A stretch of 64,000 nucleotides of DNA, taken from Phycisphaerales bacterium (GTDB lineage Bacteria > Planctomycetota > Phycisphaerae > Phycisphaerales > UBA5793). The position numbers and the translations under genes were made by a program. The notes below the pieces were generated by a model, which did no database searches, was not told the DNA's origin, and worked only from the letters and a program-made list of their open reading frames with translations. Positions 1-8,379 of this stretch are shown one piece after another. The stretch's first letter is position 1; every line of letters begins with the position of its first letter. The stretch is from contig JADZAS010000016.1 in NCBI GenBank assembly GCA_020852515.1, positions 62,001 to 126,000 of the forward strand, written 5' to 3'.

Positions 1-2854
1 CCGTAAATCCGCCGCCGAGCACGAGAGAGCGGGCGCGGAAGCTGTTCACGTCGCACAGCGTGATGCTCCCCGTCGTGTTCACATCGCGCAGCGTCAGATC
101 GGCGCATTGCCCTTCGATCGAAGCGCTGCCGGTGAGGTCGCCGAACGTCGCGCGGTTGACGTTGCACAGCCAGGCCCCATCACCGACGAGATCGACCTGC
201 GCGAAGTTGATCGTGCCGACGCGGACGAACAGATCGCCCAGCGCGATATCGCCCTGGATGCGGCCGATCTGGATGCGCCCGTCTCCGCCGACGGCCTGAA
301 CGACCGTCACGTTCAGCGAGCCGACGCTTGCGGCCTGTGCGGCGACGTAAAGCGTGTCAATGCCGCCGCCGTCGCCGAATGACGTGTAAGTGATCGAGCC
401 GCCCACGCCCACGAGGGTGAAGATGGCGACGTCGCCGTCGCCATCGACGATTTCCGACCGCCGACCCCCGCCCTGCGCGGAGGAGGTGGTCGCGCCGGCG
501 ACGTTACTCGGATCGGAGTTGCCCGCTGCGTTGTAGGCGCGGACGCGATAGAACCACGTCGAATCCGCCTGCAGATTCATGTTCACGTACTGCGTCTGAT
601 TCGGCTGGACCGTATCGATCTGCGTCCACGTGAGGCTGGGGTCGGCGGCGCGCTCGATGATGAAGCCCTGCTCGTTGTCTGAGTTGTCCATCCAGTTCAA
701 CCGAATCTCGCTCTGGGAGATCGCCACGGCGACGAGGCCGGTTGGCGCCGCCGGCGTGAGGAGCACGCCGCCCTGCGTGTACGCGAAGGCGACGTTGGAA
801 TCGCCGGATTCCCCGGCGTCGTTGTAGGCGCGCACGGTGTAGTAGTACGGCGTATTGGGCATGAGCATCGTGTCGTCGAAGGTGCTCACATTGGCGCCGA
901 CGGAACCGACCAGCGTCATGAACTCGCCTTCAAGGCGATAGATGTTGAAGCCGTCTTCGTCCGTTGAGTTGTCGTCCCACGTGAGCCTGATCTCCGATGA
1001 CGAGAGCGCAACCGCCTGCAGATTGCCCGGATCCAGCGGGGGAACCTGCGTGATGGCGCTGGCCACGTTGGAGTACGCGGAGTTTGTAAGCGAGTTGTAG
1101 GCCCGTACACGGTAGTAGTAGCGCGTGTTGGGGTTCAGACTGCCGTCGGGATACGTGACAAAGCCGCCCGTGCCGCTGGAGGGCGGGGTCAGCGTCACCT
1201 GCGTCCAGCCAGTCACCCCGTCCAGCGAGCGCTCGAGTTCGAATCCGTCCTCAAAGAGCGTCGTGTCTTCCCACTGCAATTCGATCGACATGCCGTCGAG
1301 CGCTGTGGCGGTCAAGTTGACGGGTGCGCTGAGGTTGGTGATGGAAATGCCGAAGAGAACGTACGCCTCGCCGGTGTTCTGATTCGTGGCGGCAGCGCCG
1401 ATGAGCAGGTCGTCGCGGCCGTCGTTGTTCACATCCTTGCCCAGCGAGATCGGCTCGCCGATGATGCCGCTGATGAGCGACACGCCCTGGATGATGAAGC
1501 CGTTCTCGCCATCGACCATGGACACGTCGAACGTGCCGCTCGATCCTACATCGGGCCCGCCGACGAAGACATAGACCTCGTCGAGGGCATAGCCGGCGAT
1601 GGCGACGTCGTCGACGCCATCGTTGTTGAGATCGCCCGCGTGCGTGGCGAAGGCGCCCGAGCCAAGCGGCACGAGCACGGTATACCCGTTCGAGCCGTTG
1701 AGCGTGCTGAGGCTGAAGACTCCGCTGCCGCCGATGCCCGCGGCGCCGAAGATGACGTAGGCGTTCTGGGTGATGCTGCCGACGATCAGATCGTCGATCT
1801 CATCGCCGTTCACATCGCCGCCGCCGGACACGCTGAACGAGAACAGGCTGCCGACGCTGGGGCCCTGTACGACGAAACCGCTTGACCCGTCGAGGCCCGC
1901 CAGATCGATGAAACCTGAGGTGTTCTGACCGAGTCCGGACTTGCCGAAGATGACGTACGCCGAGCCGGCGCCGTTCGAATCCACCTCGAGAGCGCCGACG
2001 ACGAGGTCCGCGATGCCGTCGTTATTGAGATCGCCCGCTCCGCCGACGCGCCAGCCGAGGTCGTCATCGACAGCCAGACCGGGAATGAACAGGCCAGTGA
2101 ACCCATCGAGATCAGTCACGTTTACCGGGCCGTCGGTCCCCAGATTCGGGTCGCCGAAGACGACATACGCAGCGCCCGCGGCGTTGAACGCGGTGATCGA
2201 TCCCAACGCCACGTCGCCATAGCCGTCGTTGTTGAGATCGCCGATTCCGGCAACAGACAATCCGATGGAGTCGTCGATTCCTCCGAGGATCTCGACGCCG
2301 TTGGCCCCGTTGACGATGTCGCCGAGCGAGAATGCGCCGCCGGCGCCGATTCCGCTCCTGCCGTAGAGGATGTAGGCCTTATTGGCGAAAGGCGTGCCGA
2401 TGATCAGATCGGCGATCATGTCGCCATTGACATCGCCTGCCGATGAGAGGCTCCAGCCGGCGTGCCCGGCGGTCTCGACGCCGTTGATGACAAAGCCATT
2501 CGAACCATCGAGCGATGCAAGGTCGATCTGGCCGCTCGCGCCCAGACCCGTGGCTCCGAAAACGATGTAGACGCGACCGTTCTGCAGGAGGTCGCCCGCG
2601 GCGGGAGCGCTGACGGCGAGATCGGAAATGCCATCGGCGTTGAGATCGCCGATGGCCGTGATTGAGAAGCCCAGTTCGCCACCGGCTTCGACGCCCGGGA
2701 TGCGAAAGCCGTTGGATCCATCGAGCGCGCCGACATTGAACACGGGGTCGCCGAAGAGCAGTTTCCGCGGTTCGAGCGGGTGAAAGGCGATGCGGCCGAG
2801 CAATCCCGGATGCGCGGGCCGTCGCAGGCAGCGGGCGCCGGTTCGTCTGAACAT
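1..2854 (-). CDS. LEPR-XLL / FG-GAP repeat / fibronectin type III surface protein (partial, C-terminus off window)
   Basis: The frame is open from the ATG at 2854 to the left window edge, about 951 codons. The start is preceded by a GAGGAGAG ribosome site. The N-terminus has an Arg-rich stretch ending in FHPLEPRKLLFGD, which matches the LEPR-XLL sorting motif known from planctomycete exported proteins. Residues of roughly 25-500 hold repeated blocks of the type ITAIGDLNADGISDLAVSAP followed by GRVYIVFG, which are FG-GAP/integrin-alpha beta-propeller blades with calcium-binding DxNxDG loops. About three fibronectin type III domains follow (nt 480-1350), each with the RYYYRVRAYN signature. The visible end contains short repeats of the type ITLCDVNSF. 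A secreted or surface adhesin-like role is inferred; the ligand is unknown. The C-terminus is not visible. Confidence 0.85.
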   Translation of the reverse strand, partial: MFRRTGARCLRRPAHPGLLGRIAFHPLEPRKLLFGDPVFNVGALDGSNGFRIPGVEAGGELGFSITAIGDLNADGISDLAVSAPAAGDLLQNGRVYIVFGATGLGASGQIDLASLDGSNGFVINGVETAGHAGWSLSSAGDVNGDMIADLIIGTPFANKAYILYGRSGIGAGGAFSLGDIVNGANGVEILGGIDDSIGLSVAGIGDLNNDGYGDVALGSITAFNAAGAAYVVFGDPNLGTDGPVNVTDLDGFTGLFIPGLAVDDDLGWRVGGAGDLNNDGIADLVVGALEVDSNGAGSAYVIFGKSGLGQNTSGFIDLAGLDGSSGFVVQGPSVGSLFSFSVSGGGDVNGDEIDDLIVGSITQNAYVIFGAAGIGGSGVFSLSTLNGSNGYTVLVPLGSGAFATHAGDLNNDGVDDVAIAGYALDEVYVFVGGPDVGSSGTFDVSMVDGENGFIIQGVSLISGIIGEPISLGKDVNNDGRDDLLIGAAATNQNTGEAYVLFGISITNLSAPVNLTATALDGMSIELQWEDTTLFEDGFELERSLDGVTGWTQVTLTPPSSGTGGFVTYPDGSLNPNTRYYYRVRAYNSLTNSAYSNVASAITQVPPLDPGNLQAVALSSSEIRLTWDDNSTDEDGFNIYRLEGEFMTLVGSVGANVSTFDDTMLMPNTPYYYTVRAYNDAGESGDSNVAFAYTQGGVLLTPAAPTGLVAVAISQSEIRLNWMDNSDNEQGFIIERAADPSLTWTQIDTVQPNQTQYVNMNLQADSTWFYRVRAYNAAGNSDPSNVAGATTSSAQGGGRRSEIVDGDGDVAIFTLVGVGGSITYTSFGDGGGIDTLYVAAQAASVGSLNVTVVQAVGGDGRIQIGRIQGDIALGDLFVRVGTINFAQVDLVGDGAWLCNVNRATFGDLTGSASIEGQCADLTLRDVNTTGSITLCDVNSFRARSLVLGGGFT

Positions 2855-2931
2855 GAATCGTCTCTCCTCATGACGGGTTGGCACAACTCACTGCCACCCA
2901 GACTCTTACTCGCAATCCGACGGCGAACCGG

Positions 2932-3420
2932 TCAACGCGGCTGCACGACCCAGGGGTTCCATTGCCAGTCGTGGCTCTGCCGCTGCTCGTCGGGGCGGCT
3001 CGGGTCGTATTCGTGGTCCACGTAATACAACAGGCCCGCCTGAGCCGGGCCGATGGTCATGGCCCCGTGCCAGAGGCTCGGGGGAATGACCAGCACTCCT
3101 GGATTCCGCTCGCCCAGCGCCGCCGTCCATCGCGCCCCGCCATCACGCGTCATGACGGCTGCCTTGATGCAGCCGTGCAGCAGGCACCACACATCCGTCT
3201 GGCGCTCGTGCAGATGCCAGGCTTTGATCACGCCGGGCTGCTGGACGGAGTAGTTGATCTGTCCGCCGCTGAGAATGCCGGCCATAAGCCCCATGAACGA
3301 CCAGCCGCGGTCGTCCACCCACGCGCTGAGCGGAAAGAACCCGGGTGCGGCGGCGGCCTCGCATCTCGACTTGAAATCGGCCAGAGATTCACTCCGCTCG
3401 GGTCGCAGCAGTTCGCTCAT
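2932..3420 (-). CDS. RmlC-like cupin, dTDP-4-dehydrorhamnose 3,5-epimerase family
   Basis: 162 aa from an ATG. The protein resembles the dTDP-4-keto-6-deoxysugar 3,5-epimerase (RmlC) cupin fold: SVQQPGVIKAWHLHERQTD carries the conserved His of the family, and the C-terminal half has the PPSLWHGAMTIG beta-barrel strand and a YYVDHEYDP segment like RmlC's Y-x-P-ExE-x-x-I/D region. It is shorter than classical RmlC (about 180 aa) and the standard catalytic His-Asp dyad is not fully conserved by eye, so it may be a sugar isomerase or epimerase of related specificity. An rmlD-like gene lies 2 kb away, which fits deoxysugar synthesis for a surface glycan. Confidence 0.7.
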   Translation of the reverse strand: MSELLRPERSESLADFKSRCEAAAAPGFFPLSAWVDDRGWSFMGLMAGILSGGQINYSVQQPGVIKAWHLHERQTDVWCLLHGCIKAAVMTRDGGARWTAALGERNPGVLVIPPSLWHGAMTIGPAQAGLLYYVDHEYDPSRPDEQRQSHDWQWNPWVVQPR

Positions 3421-3528
3421 GGGGACGGGCTCGCACAGTCTGGGGACAGTCTCACGCGATCGACGATGATGCCACGGCTGACTCGACCGCAGCCGGCGGG
3501 CATTGTATATCCGGGGGTGAGCAATCGC

Positions 3529-4161
3529 TCAGGGATACTCGATGCCCGGCGGCGAGGGCGGATCGGTATCGCAGCGGAAGCGGCGCTGAGCGAGGACTTC
3601 ATCCGTGACGCCAAGTCGTTCAAGGCCCCGCCGGCCGGCGAGCCGCAGAACCATCAACTCGAAATCGAGCCGGATGATGGCGACGTGGTCATTGGCGCGG
3701 CGCATCCAGGCGTGGTATTCGACCATCCCTCGCTTGGGGTGACTTGACTCCGACTTGCCCACGACGTGCATTTCGAGATAGAGCCGGTCGCCGACGTAGG
3801 ACGGCTGGAGGAAGCGCGTGGCGAGCGTCGAGAGCGCGAGAATCGTGCCGTAGGTGTAATCGCAGCGATGGTACTGCCCGATGGCCAGCGAGGTGAGAAA
3901 TGCCCCGTGCGTGATCGTCCGCCGATAGACACTACGCATGGCAAACTCGTGATCCACGTGCAGCGGATTGAGATCGCCGGTGAGTTCGGCAAAGCGCACG
4001 ACCATGTCTTCAGTGATCGTGACGACGCAATGGGGGAAGTCCGTGAGGCGGTCGCCGACTTCGATCTCATCCCAGAATTTGCCGACACGGTGGGGTTCAA
4101 AGCGCGCAAGGCGGCCGTCCTGCATCGCCTGCCGTGCTGAATTGGTCGCCGAGCGGGTCAT
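3529..4161 (-). CDS. MaoC-like hotdog-fold dehydratase
   Basis: 210 aa. The ATG at 4161 was chosen because GGGAGAGG lies just upstream; longer in-frame starts would overlap the divergent glycosyltransferase. The core, from VGKFWDEIEVGDRLTDFP to about residue 150, is a MaoC-type (R)-specific enoyl-CoA hydratase domain: DLNPLHVDHEFA contains the catalytic Asp/His pair (D-x-N-x-x-H) and RTITHGAFLTSLAIGQ is the following conserved helix. The C-terminal 50 residues have no obvious family match. It may act on a fatty acyl-CoA or hydroxyacyl substrate; the neighbours give no pathway. A TATAAC hexamer on the minus strand near 4222-4227 could be its -10 box. Confidence 0.8.
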   Translation of the reverse strand: MTRSATNSARQAMQDGRLARFEPHRVGKFWDEIEVGDRLTDFPHCVVTITEDMVVRFAELTGDLNPLHVDHEFAMRSVYRRTITHGAFLTSLAIGQYHRCDYTYGTILALSTLATRFLQPSYVGDRLYLEMHVVGKSESSHPKRGMVEYHAWMRRANDHVAIIRLDFELMVLRLAGRRGLERLGVTDEVLAQRRFRCDTDPPSPPGIEYP

Positions 4162-4284
4162 GCGCCTCTCCCTGGCCCACCGGCCCCCCACTGCCTGGTC
4201 GCCTTCTAGAATCCCACGGTTATAGTCGCGCCACGCCGCCGGCGGCAACTGGCCGCCTTGCTTCTTTACACCGACTCCACCCGC

Positions 4285-5181
4285 ATGGGCAGCGAAATCG
4301 AAATCCTCATCGTCGCCAACGGGGCGGCCGCTCCCGACCTGTCGCGCCTGCTTTCCTCGATCGAGCACCAGCGCGATGAGGCTTGGGACGTAGTTGTGCG
4401 CGTCGTTACCAACGAATGCACTGACACAACCATCGAGTGCCTCCAGACATTCCCGTGGGCCCGACGCATCGACTTCGGCGCCAACGCCGGCTACGGCGGG
4501 GCCGTCAACCGCGCATGTTCCGCGGGAGACGGCAGTTCCGAGTGGATTCTCGCCTGCAATTGCGATCTCGATTTTCCCGCGGGCTCGTTCGAGGCCATGC
4601 AGACGGTCATCGGCGCTGTAGCTCGCGACGTCGGGTGCATCGCGCCGATGCTGCTCGATCCGCCCGATCAGGGCGGCGGCATCCAGCCCAGCGTCGGCGA
4701 CTTTCCGACGCTGCCTGGCCTGCTGCTGGGGCGGCTCAAGCCGCGCCGTACGCGAAAGTACCGGATGACGCCGACAGTCGCATGCAATGTGCCATGGGCG
4801 ACCGGTGCGTGCCTGGCGCTTCGACGCAGCGCCTTCACAGCCGCGGGAGGATTCGACGAGGGCATGTTCCTCGACTACGAAGACACCGACCTGTGCAAGC
4901 GACTGGCTGATCGCGGCTGGCGCACCCGCTTTGAGCCGTCGTGGCGGGTGATGCATCGCTCGCCCAACGCGCAGCGGGCGGCCGACCCCGTGCGGCAGGT
5001 GCACACGCGGCGCAGCCTCGTGCGCTACCTCGCCCGGCACCGCCCCGGCTGGGAGGTGGTGGTGTTCGGCCTGCTCCTCCGATCGACGCTGGCGCTGCAC
5101 CGCTCGAGCCACCCCTTTGCTCCGAGTTGGCGGGCCGCGCTGGACACGCAGCGGCAACTCCGCAGGCGGCCCGCTTCGTGA
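4285..5181 (+). CDS. Glycosyltransferase family 2 (rhamnosyltransferase-like)
   Basis: 298 aa from the ATG at 4285; a TTG at 4258 is an alternative nine codons upstream. GT-A fold features are visible: the N-terminal strand EIEILIVANGA, the FGANAGYGGAVNRA loop typical of GT2 rhamnosyltransferase-like enzymes, ILACNCDLDFPAGS as the D-x-D-like metal site, and ATGACLALRRSAF followed by GFDEGMFLDYEDTDLCKRL, the acceptor-side ED motif. It probably transfers a sugar from a nucleotide donor in the cytoplasm during surface polysaccharide synthesis. Its TGA overlaps the GTG start of the downstream rmlD-like gene (GTGA), so the two are translationally coupled, and dTDP-rhamnose is a plausible donor. 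Confidence 0.88.
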   Translation: MGSEIEILIVANGAAAPDLSRLLSSIEHQRDEAWDVVVRVVTNECTDTTIECLQTFPWARRIDFGANAGYGGAVNRACSAGDGSSEWILACNCDLDFPAGSFEAMQTVIGAVARDVGCIAPMLLDPPDQGGGIQPSVGDFPTLPGLLLGRLKPRRTRKYRMTPTVACNVPWATGACLALRRSAFTAAGGFDEGMFLDYEDTDLCKRLADRGWRTRFEPSWRVMHRSPNAQRAADPVRQVHTRRSLVRYLARHRPGWEVVVFGLLLRSTLALHRSSHPFAPSWRAALDTQRQLRRRPAS

Positions 5182-6044
5182 GCGGTCGAACCATCGTTCT
5201 CGGAGCCGGCGGCATGCTCGCTACTTCGCTCGCCGATCTGGTGCAGCGGCGAGGTCTGTCGAACGAATGGACGTTCCTGACCCAGGATGATCTTGACATC
5301 ACCATCGACTCTCGCGTTGAGGCGGTGGTTCGTGAATCGAAACCCAATTGGGTGATCAACGCGTCGGGGTACACCAACGTGGACGGCGCGGAAAGCGATG
5401 CCGCGGCCGCTCACCGGCTCAATGGCGACGCCGTCGGCAGCCTGGCCCGCGCCTGCCGACAGCACGGCTCGCTACTCGTCCACTACTCCACCGACTACGT
5501 CTTCGACGGATCCGCCCATCGACCTTGGCGCGAGGACGATCCAACCGGCCCGATCAATGAGTACGGCCGATCTAAATTCGCGGGCGAGCGGGCGGTCGTC
5601 GAGAGCGGCTGCGAGCACCTGCTGATTCGCAGCTCGTGGCTGTACGCCGCGCACGGCCGCAACTTTGTCCGCACGATCCTTGGCCGGCTTCGCAGCGCTG
5701 GAAAGGTGCGCGTCATCGACGATCAGCGCGGCCGGCCGACGTGCTGCGATGATCTGGCGGAATTCACCCTCGCGCTCATCGATTCGCCTCTGCGCGGCAC
5801 CATCCACGCGGCCAATGATGGCGAGGCGAGCTGGTGCGAATTCGCATGCGCGATTCGCGACTTCGGCGCGCCGGAGGCGACCGTTGAACCATGCCGAACG
5901 GAGGATTACCCCACGCCCGCCCGGCGACCCCGGTATTCGACGCTCGATCTCACCCGGCTCCAACACGCGCTGGGACGTCCGCCGCGCCACTGGCGCGAGG
6001 CGCTGCGCGAGGTCATCGGGCAACTGAACGCGCGCGGCGGCTGA
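5178..6044 (+). CDS. rfbD: dTDP-4-dehydrorhamnose reductase (RmlD family)
   Basis: 288 aa from a GTG that overlaps the upstream stop by 4 nt (GTGA). The sequence is typical RmlD, an extended short-chain dehydrogenase: Rossmann GAGGML near residue 10, INASGYTNVDGAESD near 55-70, YSTDYVFDG near 100 with the catalytic Thr/Tyr region, YGRSKFAGE near 128 containing the YxxxK dyad, and IRSSWLYAAHGRNFVRTIL. It reduces dTDP-6-deoxy-L-lyxo-4-hexulose to dTDP-L-rhamnose with NAD(P)H. Length matches the family (about 285-300 aa). RmlA and RmlB are not in this window, so the remainder of the pathway must be encoded elsewhere. Confidence 0.9.
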   Translation: MSGRTIVLGAGGMLATSLADLVQRRGLSNEWTFLTQDDLDITIDSRVEAVVRESKPNWVINASGYTNVDGAESDAAAAHRLNGDAVGSLARACRQHGSLLVHYSTDYVFDGSAHRPWREDDPTGPINEYGRSKFAGERAVVESGCEHLLIRSSWLYAAHGRNFVRTILGRLRSAGKVRVIDDQRGRPTCCDDLAEFTLALIDSPLRGTIHAANDGEASWCEFACAIRDFGAPEATVEPCRTEDYPTPARRPRYSTLDLTRLQHALGRPPRHWREALREVIGQLNARGG

Positions 6045-6051
6045 GCCGCCG

Positions 6052-7452
6052 TCAGTCCTTTCCGAAACTGATCGTCTCGCCTTCGCGAGGCATGGCGGGC
6101 CTGACGTGGCGGCGCTTTTCGAGCGCGTCAGCCAACGCTTCCATCGACTCCTCTTCGCCGTGCACGAGCAGCGTCTGCGGGTTGCCCTTGGTGAATGCAT
6201 CGTGCCAGCGGATGAGATCGGTGCGTCCTGCATGGGCCGAGAAGCCGTTGATGGTGTGAATCGCGGCCTTGACGCTGACCTCCTTGCCGTAGATGCGAAC
6301 CGTCTTCGCCCCATCAACGAGTTGGCGTCCCAGCGTGCCGCGCCCCTGGAAGCCCACGAAGACGACGTGCGCCTCGGGCCGCCAGAGGTTGTGCCGGAGA
6401 TGGTGCAGCACGCGCCCACCGGTGCACATGCCGCTGGCGCTGATGATGATGGCCGGCCGCTTCAGTTCGTTGAGCGCTTTCGAATCATCCACGCTGTGGG
6501 TGAAGTGCACGAAATCGAGATCGCACAATTCGAATCCCTGCTCGATGAGTTCGAGCGTCTCTTCATCAAAGAGCCCGGCGTTGCGGCAGTACAGTCCCGT
6601 CGTGGTCAGAGCCATGGGGCTGTCCACGTACACCTCGCGGAACGGCAGTCGCTTCTCCCGATCGAGTTCGGCCAGTCGGTAGATCAGCGATTGAATGCGG
6701 CCGACGGCGAAGGCAGGGATGACGACATGCCCGCCCGTCTGGGCTGCTTCGTTCAGCACCTGCTCGAACTCCGCCAGTGTCTGCGCCTTGGTGCGATGAT
6801 CCCGATCGCCGTAGGTCGATTCCATGACGACGGCGTGGGCGTGCTCGAGTGTTTCCGGATCGCGAATGAGCGCCTGGCCGTCGGGTCCGATGTCGCCGGA
6901 CATGACCAGCCGGCGCATGTTGCCGCCGCTCCCGATTTCGAATTCGGTGATGGCCGAGCCGAGGATGTGCCCTGCGTCGTGGAAGCGAAACCTGACTTCA
7001 TCCAGAACCTGGCAGTCCTTCCAGTACGGGACCGGCTTGAAGAGGGGGAACACTTTCTCTGCGTCCTGCGTCGTGTACAGCGGCTCGACGGCGCTCTTGC
7101 CCTCGCTCGCCCGCCAGCGCGTTTCACGCTCGGCGTCGGACTCCTGTATGTGGGCCGCGTCGCGCAGGAGGATCTCGGTGAGCGCGATGGTGGCGGGTGT
7201 CGCGTAGATCGGCCCGGCATAGCCGGCCGCGGCGAGCTTGGGCAGCAGGCCGCAATGATCGATGTGCGCGTGCGAGAGGACGACGGCGTCGAGTTCGCCG
7301 ATGTCAAACTGGAAGCGGCGCCGGTTTTTCTTGTCGGCTTCGAACGTCCCCTGCCGCATGCCGCAGTCGAAGAGCACCCGGCGATCCCGATAGCGGATCA
7401 GAAAGCACGAACCCGTAACCTCGCGCGCCGCGCCGTAGAAGGTGATGTCCAT
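6052..7452 (-). CDS. MBL-fold beta-CASP ribonuclease-like protein
   Basis: 466 aa from the ATG at 7452 (MDITFYGAAREVTGS); a TTG 12 codons upstream is less likely. Domains in order: a metallo-beta-lactamase core with the zinc motif SHAHIDHCG near residue 60 and further metal ligands (DAGHILGS, MSGDIG), a central beta-CASP domain (VIPAFAVGRIQSLIYRL, ISASGMCTGG), and a C-terminal RMMBL segment (FSAHAGRTDL and LVHGEE). This is the architecture of the YSH1/CPSF73-like exonucleases of bacteria. An RNA 5'-3' exo/endonuclease role in the cytoplasm is inferred from the family. It is convergent with the rmlD-like gene, 7 bp apart. Confidence 0.9.
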   Translation of the reverse strand: MDITFYGAAREVTGSCFLIRYRDRRVLFDCGMRQGTFEADKKNRRRFQFDIGELDAVVLSHAHIDHCGLLPKLAAAGYAGPIYATPATIALTEILLRDAAHIQESDAERETRWRASEGKSAVEPLYTTQDAEKVFPLFKPVPYWKDCQVLDEVRFRFHDAGHILGSAITEFEIGSGGNMRRLVMSGDIGPDGQALIRDPETLEHAHAVVMESTYGDRDHRTKAQTLAEFEQVLNEAAQTGGHVVIPAFAVGRIQSLIYRLAELDREKRLPFREVYVDSPMALTTTGLYCRNAGLFDEETLELIEQGFELCDLDFVHFTHSVDDSKALNELKRPAIIISASGMCTGGRVLHHLRHNLWRPEAHVVFVGFQGRGTLGRQLVDGAKTVRIYGKEVSVKAAIHTINGFSAHAGRTDLIRWHDAFTKGNPQTLLVHGEEESMEALADALEKRRHVRPAMPREGETISFGKD

Positions 7453-7567
7453 GACAGTAGACGTAGCAACGGCACGCGCCTCGGGCAAGTGCGGCAGCGC
7501 GGAAGTCTGCGACAGATTGACCGCCGCCGGGTTAGAATGAGCGCGAGCCTGGACGAGCGGAGTCGCG

Positions 7568-8353
7568 ATGATTCACGTCGCCATCCTCTACGAAACGTAC
7601 CTTCGCGCGATCCTCGACGGCCGCAAGACCGTCGAGATCCGCCTGACGATGACCAACCGGGCGCCCTTCGAGGCGATCGAAGCCGGCGAGCGGCTGTATC
7701 TGAAACGATCCGGCGGCCCATTCCGCGCCACGGCCATTGCGGAGCACGTCATGTTCATGCGTGACCTGAGCCCCGGCGACATCGACCGCATCCGGCGCGA
7801 CTACAACGAGTGGATCGGCGCCGACGGCGCTGCCTGGAGCGCCCGCAAGCAGGCTCGCTACGGCACGCTGATCTGGCTGCGCGACGTCGAGGCGATCCGC
7901 TTCGGCCCGAGGATGAAGCCGCACCACGGCGTGGCGTGGCAATGCCTGCCCGAGCGCGAGGATGTCTATCCCGCCTGTCTCGAGGAGCTTCTGCACGCGC
8001 CGGCGGAGTCAACCGGCGCCAGCAGCGCGGCCCATGAAATGGTCATCCCCCTCACCGCCGCCAACATCCGCCATGGTCACGTCTACCTCACCGGCCTGAC
8101 CGATCGATTTCCCGCCGCGTCGCTGGGCGGCCGGACGCGCGCCGAGGCCGGCATGCCGCTCACGCTTCGCTTCGCCCGCGGCGCCACGGTGCACACCGAC
8201 ATCGTGCGGCACCGCAATATCTTCCGCAGCCGGGCATGGCGCGCCTGGTTCGCCCAGCACGGCGCGCGGGAGGGCGACCGGGTATGCCTGCGGCCGCGCG
8301 GGGCCGGTGAGTTCGACGTGACGCTGCTGCGCCGCGCCGGCGGGCGCGACTGA
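7568..8353 (+). CDS. ASCH domain protein with C-terminal B3-like pseudobarrel
   Basis: 261 aa. Residues 1-110 resemble an ASCH domain: the opening HVAILYETYLRAILDGRKTVEIRL is the typical ASCH strand-helix with the G-x-K-T-x-E-x-R signature, a PUA-like fold that binds RNA or modified nucleotides. After a linker, residues 155-258 form a second domain with IPLTAANIRHGHVYL, FRSRAWRAWFAQHGAREGDRV and a terminal beta strand, strikingly like the plant B3 / EcoRII-N DNA-binding pseudobarrel (W-x-x-F-x-x-x-x-x-x-x-x-GD-x-x). Function is unknown; nucleic-acid recognition is inferred. A GCGGAG ribosome site and a TAGAAT hexamer lie upstream. Confidence 0.8.
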   Translation: MIHVAILYETYLRAILDGRKTVEIRLTMTNRAPFEAIEAGERLYLKRSGGPFRATAIAEHVMFMRDLSPGDIDRIRRDYNEWIGADGAAWSARKQARYGTLIWLRDVEAIRFGPRMKPHHGVAWQCLPEREDVYPACLEELLHAPAESTGASSAAHEMVIPLTAANIRHGHVYLTGLTDRFPAASLGGRTRAEAGMPLTLRFARGATVHTDIVRHRNIFRSRAWRAWFAQHGAREGDRVCLRPRGAGEFDVTLLRRAGGRD

Positions 8354-8367
8354 CGAACCGCGGACAC

Positions 8368-8373
8368 TACACT
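8368..8373 (+). promoter_or_regulatory. -10-like TACACT immediately upstream of nadC
   Basis: TACACT ends 6 nt before the nadC ATG, so transcription would start at or next to the start codon. No Shine-Dalgarno sequence and no clear -35 box are visible. Confidence 0.4.
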
Positions 8374-8379
8374 TGGGCG

